This document shows, one piece after another, positions 9,701-18,700 of a stretch of DNA of 27,804 nucleotides. The DNA lies in assembly GCA_036939355.1 (NCBI GenBank), contig JALLAP010000023.1:1-27804 (forward strand), written 5' to 3'. Within the stretch, counting starts at the first letter, position 1. Each line of letters opens with the position of its first letter. Position numbers and translations under genes: made by a program. This DNA is from Thalassiosira profunda. Lineage: Eukaryota; Bacillariophyta; Thalassiosirophyceae; Thalassiosirales; Thalassiosiraceae. The notes under the pieces are model-generated. The model ran no database searches and was not told the DNA's origin. It saw nothing but the letters and a program-made list of their open reading frames with translations.

Positions 9701-10456
9701 TCAAAACTGGCGTATCGCCTCCGCATCCAATATCAGCCCACCCTCCTCTCCGTCCTCCAATTTATCCAACGAACCAACCATCGCCCTCCCCACGGACTCC
9801 ACAGGCACCATTGATGAGGCTTCAACGCCCAGAAATGGTACGCTCTGTATCAAACTCGAGATTGGCCCGAGCGACGTTCCCAATAAAGAAAGCGGCCCTC
9901 CCACCAACTGCAATGGAAATGTGTGTCCTCCCACCGAGCGCGGACCGAAGATGAAACCCGGGCGAAGAATCACATGTCCCTTCGGGAAGGATTGCAGTAG
10001 CTCCTTTTCTGCCCGGTACTTTCCCTGATAGTAGCCATGCATCGGCGCCGACGGCGGCAACTTCAGCCCCGCCGATCCCTCGTACACTTGTGCCGAGGAA
10101 ACGAATCCAAACTTGCCCACGCCCTTGTCTTTTGCGGTGCGCACCGCCTCGATGGTCGCATCGCCGCAGATTCGCTGCATGAAGGAGTTGCTCCCAAACT
10201 TGCCTATGCAAGAGACCACCGCATCGACATCCGACATGGCCTCCTCCCTCGCCGATGCGTCAAAGATATCGCCCGCCACCCATTCCACTTGGGAGAGGGA
10301 GGAGGAGAGGTGTCCGGGCGCCGCGCCGGCGGAGGGCGTGCCGGACCGGTTGAGGCTGCGGACGACGAACTTGCCCGATTGTATCGCGGCGTTGCAGACG
10401 TTTTGTCCGACGTAGCCGCTGCCCCCCAGGACGAGGATGCGCGCTTTGGAGGCCAT
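9701..10456 (-). CDS. Atypical short-chain dehydrogenase (NDUFA9/COQ11-like), NAD(P)-binding
   Basis: An intronless frame of 251 residues with ATG at 10456. The N-terminal ARILVLGGSGYVGQNV has the Rossmann glycine motif G-x-x-G-x-x-G (11-17). DIFDASA places an acidic residue in the usual adenine-contact position near 63. VVSCIG, FVSSAQVYEG, Y142-x3-K146 and ILRPGFIFGPR are the usual later landmarks of extended or atypical SDRs. The short length and RPGF-FGPR block resemble NDUFA9-like proteins, including yeast Coq11 and plant plastid members. Family members bind a nucleotide and often act as complex subunits (ubiquinone synthesis, complex I) rather than as free dehydrogenases. No clear N-terminal transit peptide is seen. 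The gene is divergent from the DUF1995 gene, with 240 bp between starts. Confidence 0.78.
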   Translation of the reverse strand: MASKARILVLGGSGYVGQNVCNAAIQSGKFVVRSLNRSGTPSAGAAPGHLSSSLSQVEWVAGDIFDASAREEAMSDVDAVVSCIGKFGSNSFMQRICGDATIEAVRTAKDKGVGKFGFVSSAQVYEGSAGLKLPPSAPMHGYYQGKYRAEKELLQSFPKGHVILRPGFIFGPRSVGGHTFPLQLVGGPLSLLGTSLGPISSLIQSVPFLGVEASSMVPVESVGRAMVGSLDKLEDGEEGGLILDAEAIRQF

Positions 10457-10696
10457 TGTTGTCTGGATTTGTGGTTTGTGGCAAGGACCTGCAAGGACGA
10501 GAGCGATGAGTCAGTGATGTCATTTATGGTACCGCTATCTAGTGTATCGTCTTATGAGTAGATATTTCATCTTGTTTCTATGTTTATACTGGTACCGACG
10601 CAGTAAGGAGGTTCGCTCCCACCTCTTTCCTTCTTGGATCTGCTTGCAATCTGCTTGCAAACCCTCGTCCCATAGCACGCACTCAATCGCCCAACG
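10457..10696. promoter_or_regulatory. Divergent promoter region of SDR and DUF1995 genes
   Basis: 240 bp lie between two divergent start codons. An 11-bp unit, ATCTGCTTGCA, occurs twice in perfect tandem at 10638-10648 and 10649-10659, about 40 bp before the DUF1995 ATG. It could be a transcription-factor site pair; that is inference. No TATA box stands out. Confidence 0.45.
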
Positions 10697-11893
10697 ATGA
10701 AGGCATCCGCGGCGCTTTCAGTCGCCCTGCTCATCTGTCAGGCATGGGGTCTGATTCCGTCGACGCCCGGCGAGCAGAGTGAGTGCATATTGCAATCGGT
10801 GCATGTGTTGGTGGAAAACGAATGAGGCTTGCAATCGGTGCATGCAGTCGGTGCATGCAACGGTGTAGATATGTGAAATGCTCCAGGGAGGAGATAGGGA
10901 TAAAAATCCAGAGCAACCAAAGTTGCACATTGATATATCGCTCGCTAATCTCTCTGTATCGTATTTGCAGCAAGGAGGGCCACGTCAGCACGCGCGAGAC
11001 CATCTCCAAAATCAAGGAGGCCAATCGACCTCCCCGCATCTACATCGATTACCTCATACCCCTCCCGCCGGAGACCAGCGATGCCGACATCGACCCCTGG
11101 CCGGGAGGGTTGGCACAGATGTACCCATATGCGGAAAGCATTCTTCGCGACATTCTCGCCGGAGTGGTCGAAGATGCCTCGCGCGACGAGTGCTCGTCCC
11201 AGGTTCTCAGCGCCTCGGACTGCTGCGGCTTCTTCATCCAGGAATCGCCCACCGCCCCAGAAGAGGACGTGGCGGCAATTTTGTTTCCCGGGCCGGATCA
11301 ATTGGAAAAGATAAAGGAGATTGACAGCATGGTGGGGGACAAGCGGGCGCTGATCGTGTTCAATCGACAATTTACGCGGCCGGAGGACTTTGGGATGTTC
11401 CAGAAGGAGGAGGCGAGGGATTTGCTGGAGAAGTTCGAGTGGGGCTTTGCGTTCCAGGAAATTGCGTGAGTGTCGACGTGTTGGATTCGCTGTTTGATTG
11501 AACTGCATATTCCGGGAGGAAACAAGCTGAGATCTTTTTTATGTGCGATGAATGCACCACACCACCAGTTGCCGGGGAGAAGATGTCAAACTGCTATTCG
11601 AGCAATCGGTCGGCTGGAAGAGCTGCGTGATAGACGAAAACGAAAAGGAGATTGCAATTGAGGATCCGTCGTGGGATCCGATGACGAGGCCGGAATACAA
11701 GGCGTTGGAAGACAAAATCAACGAGGTGATACCGGAGCCGCTGTGGATGAGGAAAATGCAAGAGGTGTCCGAGAAGGGACTGAAGTTCCAGCGGAAAAGT
11801 GAGTGAAGGTAGGGAGCTGGACGAGCGACGATCAATCTGGGGCTGCGGGGCTTTGCAGAAGAATGGCTATCTCCAGTTTCCACTTGCACCTGA
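10697..11893 (+). CDS. DUF1995 domain protein, probably plastid-targeted
   Basis: Exons: 10697-10778, 10971-11465, 11569-11798 and probably 11859-11893. The N-terminus (MKASAALSVALLICQAWGLIP) is a signal peptide with an aromatic residue just after the predicted cleavage, as in the diatom ASAFAP-type plastid signal. The body has DUF1995 landmarks: PPRIYIDYLIPLPPE, PGGLAQMYP, ALIVFNRQFTRPEDFG, FAFQEIACRGEDVKLLFEQS and RPEYKALEDKI. The family is plastid-associated and of unknown function; some members have been linked to adenylate-kinase-like names. Exon 1 and exon 2 do not join in frame with the best donor (GTGAGT at 10779). Either the donor at 10783 (GTGCAT) or a 25-nt microexon at 10848-10872 fixes the phase. 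If the last intron (11799-11858, 60 nt) is retained, the protein ends at 11806 instead. Confidence 0.72.
10790..10857 (+). repeat. Short direct repeats inside the DUF1995 first intron
   Basis: A 16-nt unit starting TTGCAATCGG and ending TGCATG occurs exactly at 10790-10805 and 10829-10844. A truncated third copy (TCGGTGCATG) lies at 10848-10857. The repeats lie in an intron of 192 nt, which is much longer than the other introns here (60-103 nt). Confidence 0.75.
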
Positions 11894-12553
11894 CTACTCA
11901 GAAACGTGAAGGTACAATAGCGATATACTATTTGCAATTATCTCGAAGCTATTCGTATTTTGCGTCGTCTCGATGCACGGCAAGCTAGGTATGGTAGCCC
12001 CTGCTGATTCTCTCTCTCTCTAAGTGAGCATTATTAGTAGTGTTTGTTTGCTGCCCAGCAAAATGTCTTTGACAATGACCTGTCTTTTTTTAGGATCAGC
12101 CCCGATGACCAGCCCCTGCCGCTCCTCAGAGTGAAGGGCGGGGGCCGATCCAAACAATGATGGCACCACGGGAAAACATGGGGGTGCAACAGGGGGTGAG
12201 TCGTTGATCGAGTTTGGGGTCAGCAGTTTTCAAGTTTTCTGGGTGTACCTGGGGGTTTTAAGCACGACCCACCGCGACGAAGCTAGGAGAGAGATGCGAA
12301 ATCCGAGTGAAAACCTCCCCGAAACTTGGAAACTGCTGACCCCAAACTCGATCAGCCTGCCCGCCCTCAGAAAGCTAGCGTTGCACCCCCATGTTTTCCC
12401 GTGATGGCACTGCCGCCAGCGCTATCACACCCATTTGCAGACAGAGGAACCGCGATGAACCCTCCGGGCGAGCCCCTTCGGCGAAATAATAAGCGCCGCC
12501 GCCCCTTGAGAGGCGCTGCAGATGCCGCCTCCTGCGCGATGAGCACATCCACC
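11894..12553. other. Intergenic region holding the foldback element
   Basis: Apart from the foldback element at 12167-12403, I see no gene here. A (CT) run sits at about 12010-12021. The segment after the element (12411-12553) should contain the promoter and 5' UTR of the chitin-binding gene. In-frame upstream ATGs at 12404, 12455 and 12539 make its exact start uncertain. Confidence 0.5.
12160..12410. mobile_element. MITE-like foldback element (12167-12403) with target-site duplication
   Basis: A 237-bp non-coding element. Its outer 24 bp (12167-12190, beginning CACGGGAAAA) are a perfect inverted repeat of 12380-12403. A second inverted pair, 12206-12237 with 12322-12353, matches over 32 bp with one mismatch. 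The spacers between the two pairs are unequal (15 and 26 bp), and the central loop is about 84 bp. The element is flanked directly by ATGGCAC at 12160-12166 and again at 12404-12410. This is a 7-bp target-site duplication, or 9 bp if the shared TG is counted. It has no coding capacity, so it is non-autonomous. A TSD of 7-9 bp points towards hAT or Mutator-like transposases rather than Mariner or PIF, but the family cannot be fixed from one copy. Confidence 0.85.
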
Positions 12554-15500
12554 ATGCACCGTCCTGCTGCCTCCGCTCTCGCGCTCGCCGCGGCAGCCAT
12601 CGCCATCGCATCGGCCCAAGCGCAGAACCCCGCTAACAACTTCTGCGGCCGCTCCTGGCAAGATGCCTCCGACAACTGCTCCGAGCGGCAGCCCTGCCCC
12701 AACGGATCCGACAACGAGTGCCCCCACGCATCCGGCCAGGTCTGCTTCGCCGACACCCTCTGCGACGCCGCCCACCACGGCGGGGGCGGCGGGGGCACCT
12801 CTTTCGGCGTCCCCGCCCTCCCGTACGACGACAAGGCCAACCTCCGCTTCTGCCTGAACCGGTGGGACGAGGCCAACTTCGACTGCACCCTCGAGAACTG
12901 GTGCGGCGACGGGAACGACTGCCCCGACGGCATGCTGTGCTTCTACAGCCCCAACGAGGAGTGCCATCTGCACGACGTGCTCGCGAAACTGCAGGAGGAA
13001 GAGGCGCGGGAGGCCGCATTGGTGAAACGACAACAGATCGGCGCGTTAGATCCCGAGGATCCCATACGCTACCACGCCTGCGGCAAATCGTGGGGAGACG
13101 CCAACGATCGATGCGGGCAGTGGTGCCTCGGGGAAGGCGAGGACGACTGCCCGCGCGGGGAGCAGTGCTTTGGGAGCACGGTGTGCTACAACGATGTTGG
13201 TCTGGTGCCGTCGATGTCGCCGACGACGGGGGCGCCGACGACAAGACGGCCGACGGCACGGTCGGATGTGAGTGCTTCGTATTGCTTTGTGTAAACCTGC
13301 TTGGTGCTTTGCTTTCTGACATTGCATTGCAAATGAACAGCCGATCAACCATCGGTTCTGCGGCCAAACGTGGACAACAGCGAGGTGCACTGTGGAGGAC
13401 TTTTGTCCCAACGGCGACGAGTGCAAACCGGGAGAGTCGTGCTTTACCGTTCAGAGATGTCACATTCACGACCTCACTCCGCAGCCATCGTATTCGCCGA
13501 CGCTGGCGCCGTCGCTGCCGCACGACCATCCCTCGTACTATCGATACTGCGGAAAGTCGTCCAACCATGCCGCGAGCACGTGCAGCGTGGCTACGTGGTG
13601 CTCGTCCGACGACGAATGCCCCGCGGGTTCGTTCTGCTTTGGAGGCCTACCGCAGCAATGCAATTACCTCTTGCTTCGGAATGGTCCAGCGTTCATGAAT
13701 GCTTTTACCAGCGGACCGACGCCGCGGCCGACGACCCGGCCGCCATCGACGCCACCGCCGACGAAGAGAGACGATCCTCGCAACATTCGATTCTGCGGCA
13801 CTGCGTGGGACAACATCAATTGCTCGGTCGAATCTCACTGCCCGATGGGCATCGAGTGCAAGAGCGGCGAACTTTGCTTTACGGAGCGGTCGTGCAACAT
13901 CTTGGACTTGACACCAATGCCGACGGCCGAGCCGACAATATTGGGTCCCACGCCGCCACCCACGCCGCCTCTCCCGACGCAACGACCCACTGCTCCTCTC
14001 CCGACGACGCCGTCCCCGACGAGACACGACGATCCCCGAAACATTCGGTTCTGCGGGACGGCGTGGGATGAGATCAATTGCAACATCGAGAGCCATTGCC
14101 CGTTGGGCATCGAATGCAAGAGTGGCGAGCTGTGCTTTACGGAACGAAGTTGCAACATTCTGGACTTGCAAGCGGCCGTTCCTAAACCCACCACCTCCCA
14201 AATCATGAGCCCCACTGATGCAGATGCCCCACAATCTCCTGATGTGCAACTGCGCAGCAAGTATTGCGGATCCTCGATTCGCAATGCGTTGGAAAACTGT
14301 GGCATGCAAACGGATTGCACGTTATATGGCGGCTGTCCCGATGGAATGGAGTGCTACGAGATTCTCCGTTGCCCTTTTGGGGAATCTTTGGACTCAGAAG
14401 AGAGCGACCCTATCCCTGCGCCGCAACCGGCCGTTCCACCGAGAACGATGCGGCCGACTCCTCCACCGACAGATGGATCGTATGCAGTATCCTCGCAGAC
14501 GCGGCGTCCTACTGCTATGGCTGAGGTGCCTACCAAACATCCAACGCCAGACTCTATTGCAGTCACTGAAAGACCAGCGACGAGGGAACCGGTCACAGAT
14601 AGCCCCACTGAGCCTCCAACACGACCACCGACTACTTTGCGCCCGACCCTGAGACCAACATGGAGCACAGATCAATTAGAGAAGCAGCCGCCGAATGACC
14701 TTGCAAAGCAGCAAACGCTCGAGCCCACAGACAGGCCCACGCCAGAGCTGACTACATCCAGACCATCCAGAAATCCAACGCCGATCCCAGTCACAGATGA
14801 ACCAATACCAGCCCCTGTGACATTGCATCCATCTCCAGTCAAACAGTCACTTCCTGGCAAAACGTCGGCTCAAAAACCGGTCGGAGGTAAAGGAAAGGAC
14901 TCGACCGAACAATCTTCAGCAAAAGGCGTCGCAGCCAGCGAGAAAGAACCATTGGAAGAAGAGGAGAATGTCGCAGAAGAAACACCTGCGCTCATGAACA
15001 ACCGCCCCCGGCTCTACTGCTTCTCCACGTTCAGCAATTTCCAGGACAACTGCGCTGATGCGTTGGAGTGTGGCGGAGGCAGTCCGTGCCCTGCAAGGCA
15101 ATTTTGCGTACAGGTCGATTGCAAAGACAGGCCCGTCCCAAACGGATCGCTGGATCTTTGTCCCCACAATTACATTGGGCAATACTCAAAAGATTGCAAG
15201 TCTTTTTACAAGTGCAACAATGGGTACGTCGGTCCAACCTACTTCTGTGAGGCGGGATTTCTCTTCGACTCGTCGAGTGGCAATTGCATTCGCCAGCATT
15301 TGGTCAACGCGCAGTGTTTCAGAGAGGAGTCACTTTCTGAATCAGACTCATCTGACGAAGGCTCTGCGATAAGTGATGCCAGTTCTGGCGTCACATACGA
15401 AAGCTTCTCAGACGTGCCAAACCCCACGTCAAGGCCATCCGAAAGTGCGCCGGATGTGAAGCAGACTCAAGTGTCGTCATCTATGCAGAGTTCAGAACCA

Positions 15501-15686
15501 ACTGCGGTCTTAGCAGATACCGAATCAATGGACTCTGCCCAGGCAACAGACACGCCAGTATTGCCCGAGAAGGAATTTGACTTGTCTCAATGGTATACGC
15601 CTGGCACCTCTGGTGCAGCGAGAAGCACATCGACTTGGGCGATGCTCTTCCTATTCATTATTGCGTCTTTTGCTCTCATTCCCTAG
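12554..15686 (+). CDS. Secreted multi-module Cys-rich protein with C-terminal chitin-binding (CBM14) domain
   Basis: Two exons, 12554-13267 and 13341-15686 (73-nt intron, GTGAGT..CAG, phase 0), give about 1019 residues. The ATG at 12554 (context CCACCATGC) gives a compact Ala-rich signal peptide ending at about residue 21-23; the in-frame ATG at 12539 is an alternative. Nine Cys modules follow, built as CGxxW-x2-A...C-x4-C...C-x-x-G-x-x-CF...C. They start at about 12641, 12846, 13076, 13356, 13545, 13789, 14049, 14262 and 15017. Between them are Thr/Pro-rich mucin-like linkers, the longest at about 14400-15000. Residues 845-897 form a peritrophin-A/CBM14 domain with six Cys (DLCPHNYIGQYSKDCKSFYK...). 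A Ser-rich stalk and a final hydrophobic tail (STSTWAMLFLFIIASFALIP) look like a GPI-anchor signal or a single membrane anchor. The likely role is at the cell wall, girdle or chitin fibril surface. The modules are characteristic of diatoms. Confidence 0.87.
13771..14168 (+). repeat. Recently duplicated Cys module (two 140-bp units)
   Basis: Units 13771-13910 and 14029-14168 are the same length and about 80 percent identical by hand count. They encode modules 6 and 7 of the chitin-binding protein and share almost all key residues (NIRFCGTAWD..INC, ECKSGELCFTERSCNILDL). A Pro/Thr linker separates them. This indicates growth of the protein by internal duplication. Confidence 0.85.
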
Positions 15687-15798
15687 CATAGATTCCATTC
15701 AACTCTTCAGCAACTCATAAACAGTCTCATTAAGTACTGCGTAGTCTTGACAACTAAGTGCTTATTATGGCACCTTTCGCAAAGATTCCATCACCCTC

Positions 15799-18700
15799 CT
15801 AAGTCTCAGGCTTGCTCCAGGTGCAAAGCGAAGCGTCTGGCCTCAGCATCTCGGGCATGAACTTTCGCTGCAATGGGTTGAAGGCCAGCTTAGGCTCCCC
15901 CGCATTCTTCTCGCAGATGGGGATGCGGACTCCGTGTTTGCGCATCAGGGTCGACTTTGCAAATACGTCATCGTAGGAAATGGCCGTGTCCTCCAAAGCC
16001 GTCGCTGCCTCCTTCTTGTTGGCGAATCGTTCCAAGAACTGGGCCTGCTTGAAGGTTGCTTGCATGGCCGTGCGATCCTTCCCACTCTTGCAGAACACCG
16101 TGCTACCCCCACCAAGCCTTTGACATACCGTCGCAGCCCTGTCCAACACGCTGTGCTCCATTTTGCCGGCCGATGATTTGATGGCCTCGCTGAGCGGGAC
16201 CACACTTGGGTGGATTGGAAGCGACTGGGCCTGCTGCTGCTCCATGGAACCAAACACGGGCGGCGGCGACGTCGCGGCCGTGACACCTGCCGTGACGGGG
16301 TTGGCCGAGTGTGCGTAGGCGTTCAGCTTGCGAGCTCCCTCCACATTCAGCTTCATGAGGATTTCGCTGTCGGCCACGCCAACCTCGTCATCCTCGTCGC
16401 CATCGTCGAGGAGGCTTCCGCCATTCTCTTCGTCCCCTTCCTCTCCATCATTGTTCGCATCGCTGGTGTCTGCCAGCCCAACCTTTTTGTCCTTGATCTG
16501 ACTTTGAACGTTTCTTCCAGCATTGGCTCCCCACTGCCTGATGTCGACACCCATTTGGAATAGAACCGGGAAGAATCGAACAGCCGCGCCATTCTTGAGC
16601 GGGTCTGGCACGCGTGATTGGTAGTATGCCGGGTCCAGCCCGATTTCAAGTCGATACTGTGTCTTGCTGTGGGATCCAGAGGACGTCACGTAGATCAGGT
16701 TGACCCACCGGACATAAGGCGAGTGCGGGACGGAAATGCGCTGCCGCGTGTTGCCATCGGGAGCCGAATTGGACGCGCCATCATCCGGTACCAAAGCCAC
16801 GCTGGTCATTCGAAGCATCGTAATTGAGACCGAGGCATCCTCGATCATACCCAACTCTTTGCCGACGGCGCTGAGCAGCCCCTCCCAAGTGATGAGGTAT
16901 CCGTGCCTCGCCCAAATAGCGGCGTGTCCCCTCCAAGCAGGGCCGCCATCACTCAATGAGGCAAGGTACGAGGTAGCTGCAATCCCCAGAGCCTGCGAGA
17001 AGCAATTGGCTCTTCGTACAGCGACTTCCCAGTTGAGCTGATGCAGCCTCTGCGCTGTTTCCATTGCTTTGGTTCGATAGTGGGTGACCGCGCGTAGGTT
17101 GGGAGGGACATGGCGAGACGGCTTGACGCCGGCCGCCTGCCTCGCAGCCGCAGCCTGAGCGCGGCTCTTGAAGTGGTCTCCAACGGCAGTGATTAAACCG
17201 GCGATCGACTCATCCAGCTCCTTCGCAAACTCCAATCGTTTGCCCTCTAGCCGCCTCAGCCCACCTCTCGGAGCCGTGTCTTTCGAGGAGTCTCCTAAAC
17301 CGCCATCGGCTGACGCGCCTCCACCAAACCCAGCCGCGTGATCTGCAGGAGCGCCGTGCGTCACGCTTTGAGTCGCTGCGGCCTGAATTGGAGCACAACC
17401 GTCCTGGAGCACGTTGAGAGAAAGCGATTGGACGTGAACGTTGAATCCGATCCCCGACAGCAGCGCGTCGCCACGCGATGCAGACGGTCGGAATGGCTTT
17501 GGCGAACGCCGCTCGAACAATGGCAAACCTGAATCTTCGTCAGCATCTTCTGTTGCAGAGATTGCGTCAAGATACTTGACGAAACGGCCGGAGAGGGCGT
17601 TTGCATCTTCGTGCCTAATGCTGGCCTGATTGCCGAGGAATCTTGGACTCAAAAAGCTGCCCATGGTAGCGATTTGTCGGCGCCGCATCCCTCTGGGAGT
17701 TGGTGGGCTCGCGACCAATTGCGAGTTGGGCGGGGGCGCATCGCAGTCCAGGTAAGGTGAAATGCCCAGCTCTTCAGTGAGAGTGTCAAGCCCAGCAACT
17801 GAGACTAGACCCGCAGATGCCGATGTTTCTTCAACCGGCGATGCGGCTGGGCTCCATTTCTCATTGGTCTGCACTCGCAAGCACAAGACAAATGTCCCGA
17901 TTCTCGCGCCCGTGTTGGCATCGATGGCAGGTGCCATTACAGGCACCTTTCCACTGCTCATCCTTGCATCATCGAGGTAACTCTCCAGCTCGATGAGGCC
18001 CTCCACTGCAGTGCTGCCGGAGATACCAGAGGAGATGGTATCGACTGCCGAGTTGGCGTACCCAACCGTCACTTCCAGCCGAATATTTCCAACATATCTG
18101 CCGTTGGGCTTTGTGCCTGCAAGGCCAGGCAACAGGTCATCCAGCCCCGTCATCACTCTGGGACAGAATCGCGTTTTGATGACTTCGTTCGGTCCTCCCA
18201 AGGGTTGAATGGAGCCATTGATGTAGCCTGCTCCCGACTGCTCGTCCAGCAATGGACACGATCCCACAACCAGCGATTCCTCGAAGATGCTGTGTGGCGG
18301 CTGGAACGACAGCGAGGCCTTGACAGATGGCGGTCCGTTCTCGAAGCCGGCACCACAGGCAAATCCCACGTTCACATCCACCTCGGGGGCATCTCCCAAC
18401 ATCACCAGCGCCACCACGCCCAGCTCGACGTCCGCGCACCCGTCCAACAGGGCCGCCTCCACGACGGCGTTGTTTCGGGGTTCGTCCTGCGGATGCAAGT
18501 ACACCGTCTCCTTCTTCCGTGTCTTGGCGGCTGCATTCTCGGCCAGGGTCTTGGATTGAGTCGCCGCCAATGAGAACATGCGAGCGCACGCCGTCGCCAA
18601 TGGCAAAACAACAGCCGATTCTACGGCCCGTTCGTTCGCCAGCAATATCACCGAGTTGGATTGGTCCATCTCTTGCACGGGGGTCTGCCCCTGACTCGCG

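Noticed and set aside
11859..11910. Alternative DUF1995 last exon reading NGYLQFPLAPDYSET
   Set aside because: It looks protein-like, but no GT-AG join puts it in phase with the preceding exon. It is kept only as a hint of another missing base.
12633..13698. Long Arg/Pro-rich frames on both strands over the chitin-binding gene
   Set aside because: They are shadows of the GC-rich Cys-module exon. Only the frame with repeated Cys modules has coherent structure and correct splicing.
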